Shown: positions 53,718 through 63,173 of the stretch, in pieces
Layout of the letters: the number at the start of each line of letters is the position of its first letter
How positions within the stretch are numbered: position 1 is the stretch's first letter
Source: Pleurocapsa minor GSE-CHR-MK 17-07R
GTDB lineage: Bacteria; Chloroflexota; Anaerolineae; Aggregatilineales; Phototrophicaceae
NCBI GenBank assembly: GCA_019359125.1
Contig: JAHHHY010000001.1
Span: 310,001 to 374,000, forward strand
Reading direction: 5' to 3'
Length of the DNA stretch: 64,000 nt
Position numbers and translations under genes: made by a program
Notes under the pieces: generated by a model
Databases searched by the model: none
What the model was told of the DNA's origin: nothing
The model's input: only the letters and a program-made list of their open reading frames with translations

Positions 53718-54649
53718 ATGGTGCTTCGGAAATACTCGATCGTCTTGGCCAGGCCTTCATTCAGGCCGACCACAGGTTCCCAGTCCAGGACGGTCCTGGC
53801 GCGGGTGGAATCCGGACGGCGCGTCTGCGGATCGCCCTTGATGCGGTCATTCGACTTGTACACAATGCCCGCGGTATTGCCTGTCAGCTCGTTAACGAGG
53901 CGGGCAAAATCCGCAATCGACAGCTCCAGCTGGGTGCCAATATTGACCGGCTCATGGAAATCGGTCATCAGCAGGCGATACACGCCTTCCACCAGATCGC
54001 TGACATACTGGAAGCTGCGCGTTTGCGCGCCGTCGCCGTACACCGTCAGCGGTTCGCCACGCAGCGCCTGCCCGATAAAGTTGGGGACAACGCGGCCATC
54101 ATCGAGGCGCATGCGCGGGCCGTAGGTGTTAAAGATGCGCACAATGCGCGTGTCCAGCCCGTGGAAGCGGTGATAGGCCATCACCATTGCCTCGGAGAAA
54201 CGCTTGGCCTCGTCATAGACGCCGCGCGGGCCGATGGAATCGACATTGCCCGCGTAGTCTTCGCGCTGCGGATGCACCAGCGGGTCGCCATACACCTCGC
54301 TGGTGGAGGCCAGGAAGTAGCGCGCGCCCTTGGCCTTTGCCAGTCCGAGGGTATTGTGCGTGCCCAGGGAGCCGACTTTCAGCGTCTGGATTGGGAATTT
54401 GAGATAGTCGATCGGGCTGGCGGGGGAAGCGAAATTCATCACCACGTCCAGCGGGCCATCGACATACAGGTAGTTTGTGACGTCCTGTTTGATGAAATGG
54501 AAATTCGGATTGCCGGCCAGATGCGCGATATTGCGCGTGTTGCCGGTAATGAGGTTATCCATGCCGATGACGGAGTGACCTTCAGACAGAAAGCGGTCGC
54601 ACAGATGCGAGCCGATGAAGCCCGCCGCGCCGGTAATCAGTATACGCAC
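53714..54649 (-). CDS. UDP-glucuronate decarboxylase-like SDR epimerase
   Basis: This 311-residue extended SDR enzyme has the NAD motif [12 protein letters not shown] (5-16), the catalytic T/S in [11 protein letters not shown] and Y145-x3-K149 in [11 protein letters not shown], which is the UDP-xylose synthase signature. It probably converts UDP-glucuronate to UDP-xylose, giving a donor for the next glycosyltransferase. GTG 54649 has AGAGGA 8 bases upstream; an earlier GTG lies at 54670. It is the first gene of the glycan operon. Confidence 0.88.
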   Translation of the reverse strand: MRILITGAAGFIGSHLCDRFLSEGHSVIGMDNLITGNTRNIAHLAGNPNFHFIKQDVTNYLYVDGPLDVVMNFASPASPIDYLKFPIQTLKVGSLGTHNTLGLAKAKGARYFLASTSEVYGDPLVHPQREDYAGNVDSIGPRGVYDEAKRFSEAMVMAYHRFHGLDTRIVRIFNTYGPRMRLDDGRVVPNFIGQALRGEPLTVYGDGAQTRSFQYVSDLVEGVYRLLMTDFHEPVNIGTQLELSIADFARLVNELTGNTAGIVYKSNDRIKGDPQTRRPDSTRARTVLDWEPVVGLNEGLAKTIEYFRSTI

Positions 54650-54730
54650 AGTCGCAGTCCTCTTGTGCACATCGGTTGAAAGACAAGGCCAGAGTGTATC
54701 ATATGCGCTTCTGAAACTGCTATGCCGCGC

Positions 54731-55279
54731 TCAGACCTGGCTGACGGCGTCGGCGTCGAGGTCTTCGATCTGGCGCGCCAGCTCCTGCGTGAAGACGGCA
54801 TAGGGGATGTCTTCGGGCATCGACAACCAGATACCGCGCAGCGAGCGCAGGTCCTCAAAGGTAAAATCGATGATCTGTGAAAGCATGGTCGCGGCGCAGT
54901 TCTCGATAGGATAGCCGTTCGCGCCCGTGCTGAGGGCGGGGAAGGCAACCGACTTCAGCTTGTGCTGCTCGCACAGGCGCAGGCACTCGAACACGGCGCT
55001 GGCCAGCTTGCCGCGCTCGCTGCCTTCTCCCCAGCGGGGTGATACGGCGTGGAGGATCTGTTTGGCTTTCAGGCCGCCGCCAGAGGTCATGACCGCGCTG
55101 CCGACCTCGCTGTAGCCAACGAGGGAAATCTCGCGCTGGATGCCCAGCCCGGCCCGCGAGAGCAGGATCGGGGACAAATTCAGGTTGGTGTTCGTCTCGC
55201 TGACCAGTGCGGTCACAGGAAGGTCGAACAGGTCGTCACGTACGATCTGAATGGTCACTTTATGGACCTTCACCTTCAT
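54731..55279 (-). CDS. Macro-domain protein
   Basis: This 182-residue protein has a macro-domain fold: VTALVSETNTNLNLSP, a GLGIQREI loop, AVSPRW, and SVAFPALSTGANGYPIENCA. Macro domains bind ADP-ribose or related compounds and some remove ADP-ribose from targets. The usual GG-G loop is altered here (LLSRAGLGIQ), so hydrolase activity is uncertain. It lies on the same strand between the fusion protein gene and the glycan operon, with a 33-base gap to the former. Confidence 0.85.
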   Translation of the reverse strand: MKVKVHKVTIQIVRDDLFDLPVTALVSETNTNLNLSPILLSRAGLGIQREISLVGYSEVGSAVMTSGGGLKAKQILHAVSPRWGEGSERGKLASAVFECLRLCEQHKLKSVAFPALSTGANGYPIENCAATMLSQIIDFTFEDLRSLRGIWLSMPEDIPYAVFTQELARQIEDLDADAVSQV

Positions 55280-55312
55280 GGCCGCCCCCAGCAGTGCTGC
55301 GCTTTCTTTTGA

Positions 55313-58300
55313 TTAATGCACTGTTTGGCGCTGCCCGTCAAGTAATTGTAGTGACGATAAATTTGCCAGCAGGCCAAGACAGCCCGCAAACAGGAAGGCC
55401 AGATCGATCACGAAGATGCTGTTATCGACCAGACCATGCGCGGCCAACCCGGCCAGCATGCCCAGCGCACCTGCGGCCAGCGCCCCATTGAGCGCATCGC
55501 GCCGGACCCAGTAGCGAAAGGTGCGCAGCCCGGTGCTGACGGTGATGATGCTTGTGGCCAGTAAAAATGCGATGCCCCCCGCACCCAGCCGAAGCCACAG
55601 ATCGAGGATGATATTGTGCGGGTGCGACAGGTTGGGTTCCTGCCAGGCATCCGGCAGGATGTAGCGCCCCCTGTACAGATACAGGAACTGGTCCAGCCCG
55701 ATGCCGGTGACGGGATGATCGCGCAACATTTGCAGCGCACTCTGCCACACGCGCACGCGCAGGAAGCTGGTGCCCTCACCTGTGAGCACGCGTGAGAATC
55801 GTTCGCTGGATGAGAGGAGCGCAAAGATAACGCCAGCGGCGGCCCCGGTCGCGATGACGGCCAGGATGCCACGTCGCCCCAGCCACAGCATCAGCACGAC
55901 CGCGACGGCGGCCGGGGCGCCCAACAGCAGCGCGCCCGCGCTCTGTGTCAGCAAGATGGTCACGCCATACAGGGCGATCAGCCCGGCCAGGCCCAGCCGA
56001 ATCCATCTTTCTCTCGCCCAGATGATCAGCGCCAGCGCGAAGGGCAGGGCGCGCTCCAGCATCAGTGCGACATTGTTTGGGGAGCCATACACCCCGGCCA
56101 GACGCCGGGCACCGCCCTCCGCCGTGATAATCGACTGACCCAGCGCGAATTGCCCCAGCCCGATGATGCACACCAGCGCACCTGCGGCCAGCAGCCCGCC
56201 AACCACCCATAGCAGGTCGCGTTTTCCACGGGCGCAGACGCGTAACACGAAGTAGAAAATCAGCGGCTCGGCAAATAGCACGCGATACTCGGTCACGGCG
56301 ATTTCGCGGTAGGCGGCAGTCAGCAGGCCGAAAATGCCGAGGGCACCATATGCGATCATGACGAAATCGAGGGCATGGGGGGTGATGCGCGCGCGCCGCG
56401 CACCCGTCCGACGGGCCCGCGCCCAGTCGACTGCGCCGCGCAGCGCAAACGCCGCGCCCAGAATCAGTGTCAGCAGCTCGACCATGGGGAAGGCGAAGCG
56501 ATACAGCCCCACCGGGAACAGGAAGAATGGCGCAAACAGCATGACCAGCACCAGTCCCCACAGGGGCCGGTGAAAGAAGATGACAAACAGGATCGCCGCT
56601 GAAAGAAGCGAGAGGATGAGCGGCGGCGAGAGATACAGCAGGCCGGCGGTTGCCAGCGCCAGCCCAAATTGCACAGGCTCGCGGCGCAAAATATCAGGGA
56701 CGGCGGAACCCCAAGTCAGCAGCATGCCGGCCAGCAGCAGCAGCGACGATGCCAGCGTGAGCAGCACCTGCACCGCCTGACCGGCACCCGTCCAGGCCAG
56801 GCGCAGGGGACGGGTGAGCGGCCCCCAGTGGACTTCGCGCCCGCTGACCAGCACTGCGGCTCCGGTGACAATCGCCGCCAGGAGGGCCACATTGACCGCG
56901 TTTACATACGGCGTGGCCAGATTGCCGGGGCCGACGCCGTAGCCGACGATAGCCCAGCGGTCCCAGCCGCGGTCTGCTGCCAGTTCGAGCGTGTGCTGCG
57001 CCTCGTTATTCAGGCCGGAGGCAACGGGCACAAGCTGCGTCTGTGGGCCGAGCGTGTCGCTGGTGAGCTGAATGAAAGCGCGTCCGCCAGCATCGAGGGG
57101 CAGCAGATTGGGAACAGAGCCGTCGACAGTGGGATAGAGCAGGGCGACATAGTCATCCTGGCGCAGCAGCAGCGAGACAGCCGCGCTGGTGAAGGTGAAG
57201 CTGGCACGGCTGTCGCTGCCCCAGCCCAGGTCGGCGCCCAGCGGGCCAAAAGTCCAGATGCCGCTGTAAGACGCATTCGTGTTCTGGGCGACATACAGAC
57301 CAGGCGCTGGTCCGCTGTTCATCGCGTCCAGCGCGCCAAATAACGGCGAGTAAGCGCCGTCCGCGCCCACCAGCGCAAATCCCCATGCGGGATCATGAGC
57401 TGGGGCATTCGGCTGATAGCTGTGCAGGATCATACCGCCCAGCCACGGCCACTCGCGCTCGGCCCGGGCGATGGCGCCTACTGTGTAGTCTGATTGTTGT
57501 TGTGCCGTGACCTGTCCCCAGATTGAGGACTCGCCCGTCCAGTCCTCTGGAAGCGCGTTCCAGCCAAAATTGCTGATCCACAGCGCGGAGGTGAAATCCC
57601 CGTGTGCTTCCATGACTTCGCGCAGCGCCACGACGCGCGAGAAGTTGAGGACATCGTTTGAGACCGTGCGGTCTTCGGGCGATGCATCGAAGCCATACGG
57701 CTTGGCCGCCGCGCCATCGAACCAGGCATCGGCGCCCAGCGCGTAAAGCTGATCGAGATAGGTGATGTCGGATAAATTTTGCGGGCCAGACTCGCTGTTG
57801 GGGGCAAGGGCGGCCGCCAGGACAGTGCTGCCCGGGTCGGCTGACAGGATGGCTGGATATGCCTCGGCCAGCAGCGCGGTGTAGGCTGTGGCGCTCGGGT
57901 CCAGCCCGCCCCAGCCGTCGCGGATATTGGGTTCATCCCACACCTGATAGACATCGATCAGGTCGGCATAGCGCGCTGCAAATGCCGATGCAAAGGCGGC
58001 GAAATCAGCCGGGTCGCGCGGTGGGGCAGCCGCCTGTTCAGGTGCGTCAGCGTGGCGGGCCCAGCGCGGCGTGTGCATCAGCACGGGCAGCAGGCGGAAG
58101 CCGGCTTGTTCTTGCCGCATTGTGTTCGCCAGTGCATCCCACGCCGACCAGTCAAACTGGCCGCGCACGGGCTCGATGTCGTCCCAGTACACGGGCTGGC
58201 GCACCCATGCAGCGTCTAATGCCTCTATATCACTCAGTGCACGGGAAAGCGCGTCTGGCGGATATTGCAGCAGGTCGGCATTGACGCCAAAGCGCGGCAC

Positions 58301-58444
58301 CCGGAAGGGCAGACTGGCATCCTGCGAGGCATCGCGCACGCCACGCAGCATCAGGTCGCGCTCGCGGATGGCCCCCATGAGGGCAGTCACGCTGCCGAAG
58401 AAAGCCGCCAGCGCGATGACAAAAATCAGCAGTGCGCGCTTCAT
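55313..58444 (-). CDS. Glycosidase-like/O-antigen ligase-like fusion protein
   Basis: This 1043-residue protein starts with a signal-anchor helix (5-22). Residues 50-380 resemble a TIM-barrel glycoside hydrolase (GH5/GH39-like): VYWDDIEPVRGQFDWSAWD, YQVWDEPNIRDGWGG with E171 as probable acid/base. At the usual nucleophile strand the sequence is ALWISNFGWNA, with N292 where Glu is expected. Residues 560-1043 contain about twelve membrane helices and a WaaL-type loop (HPVTGIGLDQFLYLYRGR, SHPHNIILDLWLRLGAGG). It overlaps the propeller lipoprotein gene by 4 bases. Confidence 0.8.
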   Translation of the reverse strand: MKRALLIFVIALAAFFGSVTALMGAIRERDLMLRGVRDASQDASLPFRVPRFGVNADLLQYPPDALSRALSDIEALDAAWVRQPVYWDDIEPVRGQFDWSAWDALANTMRQEQAGFRLLPVLMHTPRWARHADAPEQAAAPPRDPADFAAFASAFAARYADLIDVYQVWDEPNIRDGWGGLDPSATAYTALLAEAYPAILSADPGSTVLAAALAPNSESGPQNLSDITYLDQLYALGADAWFDGAAAKPYGFDASPEDRTVSNDVLNFSRVVALREVMEAHGDFTSALWISNFGWNALPEDWTGESSIWGQVTAQQQSDYTVGAIARAEREWPWLGGMILHSYQPNAPAHDPAWGFALVGADGAYSPLFGALDAMNSGPAPGLYVAQNTNASYSGIWTFGPLGADLGWGSDSRASFTFTSAAVSLLLRQDDYVALLYPTVDGSVPNLLPLDAGGRAFIQLTSDTLGPQTQLVPVASGLNNEAQHTLELAADRGWDRWAIVGYGVGPGNLATPYVNAVNVALLAAIVTGAAVLVSGREVHWGPLTRPLRLAWTGAGQAVQVLLTLASSLLLLAGMLLTWGSAVPDILRREPVQFGLALATAGLLYLSPPLILSLLSAAILFVIFFHRPLWGLVLVMLFAPFFLFPVGLYRFAFPMVELLTLILGAAFALRGAVDWARARRTGARRARITPHALDFVMIAYGALGIFGLLTAAYREIAVTEYRVLFAEPLIFYFVLRVCARGKRDLLWVVGGLLAAGALVCIIGLGQFALGQSIITAEGGARRLAGVYGSPNNVALMLERALPFALALIIWARERWIRLGLAGLIALYGVTILLTQSAGALLLGAPAAVAVVLMLWLGRRGILAVIATGAAAGVIFALLSSSERFSRVLTGEGTSFLRVRVWQSALQMLRDHPVTGIGLDQFLYLYRGRYILPDAWQEPNLSHPHNIILDLWLRLGAGGIAFLLATSIITVSTGLRTFRYWVRRDALNGALAAGALGMLAGLAAHGLVDNSIFVIDLAFLFAGCLGLLANLSSLQLLDGQRQTVH

Positions 58445-60048
58445 CGCGTCCAGATCGGCTGCTGGGCGTTTCCGTCCAGCGTGAGCTGGTTGGCGGCGCC
58501 TGATGTGGTGTCCACCAGCCACAGGTTGCCCTGATAGATAAACGCAATCTGATTGCCATCCGGCGACCAAACCGGGTTGGCATCGGGACGCAGCGCCTGT
58601 TCGCCGGGCGCGGGGAACAGCAGGCGCTCGTTACTGCCGTCGCGGTCAGCGATCATGAGTGTGTATTCGGCGCTCTGGTTGATGCTGTTGGACAGGTCAC
58701 GCGCACGCAGATAAGCGATGTAGCCTTCCTGTGCGCCGGTGGCCGGGTTGGTGAGGATGGGCGAATACACGGGCATCGACCAGATACCCGTATTACGCAT
58801 GACCTCTGCATTGAAGCGCCCTTGAATATCGGTGACAGCTACATGAAAGGCTGGGCTGGTCTGGGGCGGCTCGTTGCCGATGGGGTCACCGTGCACGGTC
58901 GTCAGGATCAGCGACTGGTCTGGCGAGAACGAGACAGTGGCGCGCCATGACCACGACTGGCGGGTTTCAAACACGGGGTAATCGAGCAGCGTCTGAAATT
59001 CGCCGGTCGAGAGGTTCACCAGGCCCATCGAGTCGGCGCGCACCCACGCCAGCTCACTGCCATCGGGGGACCAGTGATAGCCGGTGCCCCACCAGTTGTA
59101 CAGGCCAAACGAATTGGCCGGGATGAGCGGGTTGATGCCGCTAGTGGTCCCGTTTTCTAAATTCACCGTCATCAGGAACAGGTCGTTGTTGGCGCGCCAG
59201 CCAGGGGCGACATCGGTAACTTCGCCGGTGGAATAGCTGACCAGATTCTCGTCTGAGGGCACCCACGAGGCAGACAGCACATTTTCCGGCATCAGCGTGA
59301 CGGGACCGATTTCGCGGGTGATATCGGGGAACATCCAGAGCTGATTAAAAATGCCGGTCTCATTTTCGTCCGGCATGCGGCGCGTGAACAGGATGCGCTG
59401 GCCGTCGGCAGACAGGCTGAACACGCGTCCGTCCACATCGTTGGTGTCCGTCAGCAGGCGTTTAGACGTGCTGGAGCCACGGATCAGCCAGATGTTGCCA
59501 CTGGAAAGATAGGCCAGCGTGCCATTGATCGGCACAGCGTCCAGCTCGCCAGACGGCCCGACGAAGATGATTTCATCCTGCGGCTCGGAGACGGGCACGC
59601 GGCTGACAGGAATCGGATCCTGGCGTGCACCATCGCGAATGGTCACGCGATAGCACACCTGCTCGACGCCGGTGATGCCTGGCTGTCCGAGACGGGTCTC
59701 GCCGGGGGCCAGCGCCTCATTGGGAATCGTGCGGCTGTTGAACGCAATTTCCACATCTTCACACTGCGTTTCCTCGCGCACCCGCGCCACGGTGATGCGC
59801 ATGCCATCGGCTATCTGGCTGTATTGAGGCGGATTGACCTCGTCCAGGTCGCCCAGCTCCACTTCTTCACGGCGAAGCAGCTCAGCCACGGTAATGGCAA
59901 TATTTTCAGTGAGTGCCTGCTCTCGACCATCGACCACGAGCATAATGACCATCGCGGCCCGTTCCTCGGTCGGGCGGCACGCGGCGGCCAGCAGGACCAG
60001 AAGTACAAGCATTCGGGGGATGTGAAAAGTTCGTAACAACTGGCGCAT
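58441..60048 (-). CDS. Lipoprotein with DUF348/G5-like and beta-propeller domains
   Basis: This 535-residue protein has a signal peptide with a lipobox LLAAAC (C24), so it is likely lipid-anchored outside. Residues 35-85 resemble a DUF348 ubiquitin-like domain (VDGREQALTENIAITVAELL) and residues 100-150 a G5-like domain (ETRLGQPGITGVEQVCYRVTI). The rest is a TolB/WD40-like propeller with repeats such as FSLSADGQRILFTRRMP and VWSPDGNQIAFIYQGNLW. G5 domains bind glycans, which fits the glycosidase-ligase fusion translated right after it. Confidence 0.85.
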   Translation of the reverse strand: MRQLLRTFHIPRMLVLLVLLAAACRPTEERAAMVIMLVVDGREQALTENIAITVAELLRREEVELGDLDEVNPPQYSQIADGMRITVARVREETQCEDVEIAFNSRTIPNEALAPGETRLGQPGITGVEQVCYRVTIRDGARQDPIPVSRVPVSEPQDEIIFVGPSGELDAVPINGTLAYLSSGNIWLIRGSSTSKRLLTDTNDVDGRVFSLSADGQRILFTRRMPDENETGIFNQLWMFPDITREIGPVTLMPENVLSASWVPSDENLVSYSTGEVTDVAPGWRANNDLFLMTVNLENGTTSGINPLIPANSFGLYNWWGTGYHWSPDGSELAWVRADSMGLVNLSTGEFQTLLDYPVFETRQSWSWRATVSFSPDQSLILTTVHGDPIGNEPPQTSPAFHVAVTDIQGRFNAEVMRNTGIWSMPVYSPILTNPATGAQEGYIAYLRARDLSNSINQSAEYTLMIADRDGSNERLLFPAPGEQALRPDANPVWSPDGNQIAFIYQGNLWLVDTTSGAANQLTLDGNAQQPIWTR

Positions 60049-60181
60049 GGGGTAACGGTCTCTGTCAACGTCAATTTTCGGGAAGGTGCTGTATTCTATT
60101 TATTATGACGCATTTTGAACACCAGCGTGATTGTGATACGCTACGATTGCACGGCGGGATGCAAACCATCGGGGAAATTCC

Positions 60182-60886
60182 ATGAAGGTCATGATTGTCG
60201 ATGACGAGAGCGCGATTCGCGAGGCGCTGGGCAGAAAGCTGGCGCGCGAGGGCTATGACGTCGTGCTGTGTAAAGACGGCCTGGAGGCGCTGAAGGAATT
60301 TCACAACCGGCGGCCAGATCTGGTCATACTGGATATTGTGATGCCTGAAGGCATGGATGGCCTGACGGTGTGCCGCCGCATCCGCGAAGTGGCCGATACC
60401 CCGGTGATGATGCTGTCGGCCAATGCGATTACCGAGGCTGATATCATCGACGGGCTGAACGCCGGGGCAGACGAATACCTGACCAAGCCCGTGCGCCTGG
60501 GAGAGTTTGTGGCGCGCGTGGCGGCTATCCTGCGCCGCAGCAGCCTGACAACCACCGACGGGGAACAGAAATACGATGATGGTTACCTGAGCGTGGATCT
60601 GCATCGGCGGCATGTGCATGTCAGCGGCAAGAAGATTCACCTCACGCCAACCGAGTTCAAGCTGCTTGCGGTGCTGATGGAAAGCTCTGGACGGGTGGTG
60701 CATCAGCGCGACCTGCTGGAACAGGTGTGGGGCCGTGAGTATATCGATGATGTGTATTATCCCCGCGTGTATATCAGCCAGCTTCGGCGCAAGATCGAGC
60801 GCGATGCAGCCAATCCTGCCTACATCCTGACCGAACACCGCGTTGGCTATCGTTTTGAAAGACAGCCGAACGTGACTGCGCGTTAA
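60182..60886 (+). CDS. OmpR-family response regulator
   Basis: This 234-residue regulator has receiver residues DDES (7-10), phosphoacceptor D51 (VILDIVMPEGMDG), a serine and lysine in MMLSANAIT and YLTKPVRL, and a winged-helix domain ending in DDVYYPRVYISQLRRKIE and HRVGYRFERQ. ATG 60182 is well placed. It lies 12 bases before a membrane histidine kinase and divergent from the lipoprotein gene, which may be a regulated target. Confidence 0.93.
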   Translation: MKVMIVDDESAIREALGRKLAREGYDVVLCKDGLEALKEFHNRRPDLVILDIVMPEGMDGLTVCRRIREVADTPVMMLSANAITEADIIDGLNAGADEYLTKPVRLGEFVARVAAILRRSSLTTTDGEQKYDDGYLSVDLHRRHVHVSGKKIHLTPTEFKLLAVLMESSGRVVHQRDLLEQVWGREYIDDVYYPRVYISQLRRKIERDAANPAYILTEHRVGYRFERQPNVTAR

Positions 60887-60898
60887 AGCGCCCATACT

Positions 60899-63124
60899 AT
60901 GGTCTCTGGCGAAAACGCAGTTGCGCTGCTGGTCAACGGGCTCACCCTGGCCGTCGCGCTGACCCTGCTGATTATCCTGCTGTGGCACGACTCGCGCAGC
61001 GAAGTCACCCAGTTTTTCTCAGTATTTCTGGGCCTGATCATGTGCTGGAACCTGGGCGCGCTGCTGGCGCAGGCTGGCGCACTGGTCAGCCTGCCCAGTG
61101 GCTTTCAGCGTATTCCCCTCATCATTCTGGAATTAGGCTTTACCGGCTCCAGTATCGCGCTGTATGCGCTGACCGCGGCGCTGGTTAAGGTGTTCACGCG
61201 CCGGTTTCGGGCGCTGGTGCTGCTGGCGCTGGTGTTGTTTGGCGCGTATCGCGTGCTGCTGACGGTATCAGGCGCGCCCGATCCGTTTGTGGTGCAGGCC
61301 GATGGCGCGCTGTCGATGGCGTCGCGCAGCTCGCTGACGCTGTTTTATCTGGTGTTCGACGGCGCATCGGCTTATTTGCTTTGGCGTTTCCAGCGCAAGA
61401 TTCGCTCTCGTCTGCTGAAGGCCGGACTGGTGGCGTTCATCGTTGGCCAGACCATTGGCTTTTTGAATCCTGAACTGTCATCGTTCGTGATCGCCACAGT
61501 GATAGCGGCATTTGCTGCGCTTGTGATCGGTTTTGGCATATTGCAGCAGCAGATTATTCGACCGCTGGCCACGCGCAAGTCGGAAGTGGAGGCCCTGCGC
61601 AACGTGATCGGCTCGATCGCCAATCAGACCGAGTCGGGCGCGGTGCTGCAGCAGGTCGCGCGGCAGGCGGCCCAGGTCATCGGGGCAGATGCGGTGGGTA
61701 TCCTGCTGCTGGATGGGGATGAGCTTGTCCTGAAGACGGCCTGGGAGCTGGGCGTGGAGCCGGAAGCGGTCCGGCTGGCGCGCGGGCACGGCATGGCCTG
61801 GCAGTCCGTGCTGACGAAGCAGCTTGTGCAGGTGGAAGATTACCGGCGTGACTGGAAAGGTGCCCCCGACTTTCCGATTGCCACGGAGGTGTTTGGCGCT
61901 GTGATGTGCACACCATTGATTGCTGGTGGCGATCCATTGGGCGCAATGATGGCGGTGGCGTCAAAACAAGGGCGGATGTTCGACCGCGAGGATGCCTATC
62001 TGCTGCAACTGCTGGCTGCGCAGGCGGCTGTTGCCGTGACCCAGGGGCATCTGTTCCACGAGCAGTCGGCGCTGACGAGCGCAGTCGAGCAAAGCCGCAA
62101 TCAGCTGGAGACTGTGCTCGCCAGCACGGACAGCCCTGTGATTGCCATTGACCGAAGCTTCGCGGTGATTTTTGCGAATCCGGCAGCACAGGCCCTGTTT
62201 GGGGGATTCAACCCGGAAATGCGCGGGTCGATTGCGGAACTGCTGCCTGCGTCTGCGTTTCCGGCTAATTTACGTGGGGCGCTGCGCGAGCTTCGGCGCA
62301 ATCGCACGCTGACTTATGAGGCGGAATTTGGCGAGCAGGTGTTTCTGGCGCACGTGGCGCGGCTGGGCGGCCCGCGTGTGGAAGGCTGGGTGACGGTGCT
62401 CAATGACATCACTCAGTTGAAAGAGCTGGACCGCCTGAAGAGCGAAATGGTGCGCATGACCAGCCATGACCTGAAGAATCCGCTGCAGGCTGCCATGTCG
62501 AATCTGGAGCTGCTGCGCGACGATGTGTACGACGACGGCACGCAGGATGTGCGCGAGTCGGTGGATGCGATTGACCGGCAGTTGATGCGGATGAATCGCA
62601 TCATTCGCGGTATCCTTGACTTAGAGCGTGTGAAGAATGGTGTTATTGCACTTGAAATGTGCCGTCCTGAACGCATAATCAAAGATGCTGCACAGGAAAT
62701 GGCTGAGTTTGCCCGCGAACACGAAGTGACGCTGACCAGCGAAAGCGCGCCTGATCTGCCCCCGGTGGCCTGTGATGTCGAACAATTTGGCCGTGCCCTG
62801 ATCAATCTGGTCGAGAACGCGATCAAGTTTACGCCGTCCGGCGGACGTGTGCTGCTGAAGGCCGCAAGTCATGATGGTTTTGTCGACTTTGTGGTCAGCG
62901 ATACGGGCGTGGGCATCGCGCCTGACCAGCAGGAACGGGTATTTGACCGCTTCTTTCGCGCCAAACAGAAAGGCGTCGAACACGTCAGCGGGTCTGGCCT
63001 GGGTCTTAGCCTGGTGAAGACAATTGTCGCCAACCATAAGGGCCAAATCTGGCTGGACAGCGAAGAAAAGGTCGGCACAACATTCACCATCCGCCTGCCA
63101 GCAGCTCAAGACACCGGCCTGTGA
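60899..63124 (+). CDS. Membrane histidine kinase with GAF and PAS domains
   Basis: This 741-residue kinase has about seven membrane helices in the first 220 residues, a GAF domain (about 245-390, VLQQVARQAAQVIGADAVGI), a PAS domain (about 395-510, TVLASTDSPVIAIDRSF), a HisKA box with H523 (MTSHDLKNPLQ), and an HATPase domain with NLVENAIKF, DTGVGIAP, FDRFFRAK and GSGLGLSL. The 7TM-GAF-PAS set suggests sensing of a small ligand or a membrane state. It pairs with the regulator 12 bases upstream. Confidence 0.93.
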   Translation: MVSGENAVALLVNGLTLAVALTLLIILLWHDSRSEVTQFFSVFLGLIMCWNLGALLAQAGALVSLPSGFQRIPLIILELGFTGSSIALYALTAALVKVFTRRFRALVLLALVLFGAYRVLLTVSGAPDPFVVQADGALSMASRSSLTLFYLVFDGASAYLLWRFQRKIRSRLLKAGLVAFIVGQTIGFLNPELSSFVIATVIAAFAALVIGFGILQQQIIRPLATRKSEVEALRNVIGSIANQTESGAVLQQVARQAAQVIGADAVGILLLDGDELVLKTAWELGVEPEAVRLARGHGMAWQSVLTKQLVQVEDYRRDWKGAPDFPIATEVFGAVMCTPLIAGGDPLGAMMAVASKQGRMFDREDAYLLQLLAAQAAVAVTQGHLFHEQSALTSAVEQSRNQLETVLASTDSPVIAIDRSFAVIFANPAAQALFGGFNPEMRGSIAELLPASAFPANLRGALRELRRNRTLTYEAEFGEQVFLAHVARLGGPRVEGWVTVLNDITQLKELDRLKSEMVRMTSHDLKNPLQAAMSNLELLRDDVYDDGTQDVRESVDAIDRQLMRMNRIIRGILDLERVKNGVIALEMCRPERIIKDAAQEMAEFAREHEVTLTSESAPDLPPVACDVEQFGRALINLVENAIKFTPSGGRVLLKAASHDGFVDFVVSDTGVGIAPDQQERVFDRFFRAKQKGVEHVSGSGLGLSLVKTIVANHKGQIWLDSEEKVGTTFTIRLPAAQDTGL

Positions 63125-63173
63125 GTCTTCAGTGTGTCGGTGATTCCGTTCATCAGGATTAAGGGAAATTAAA

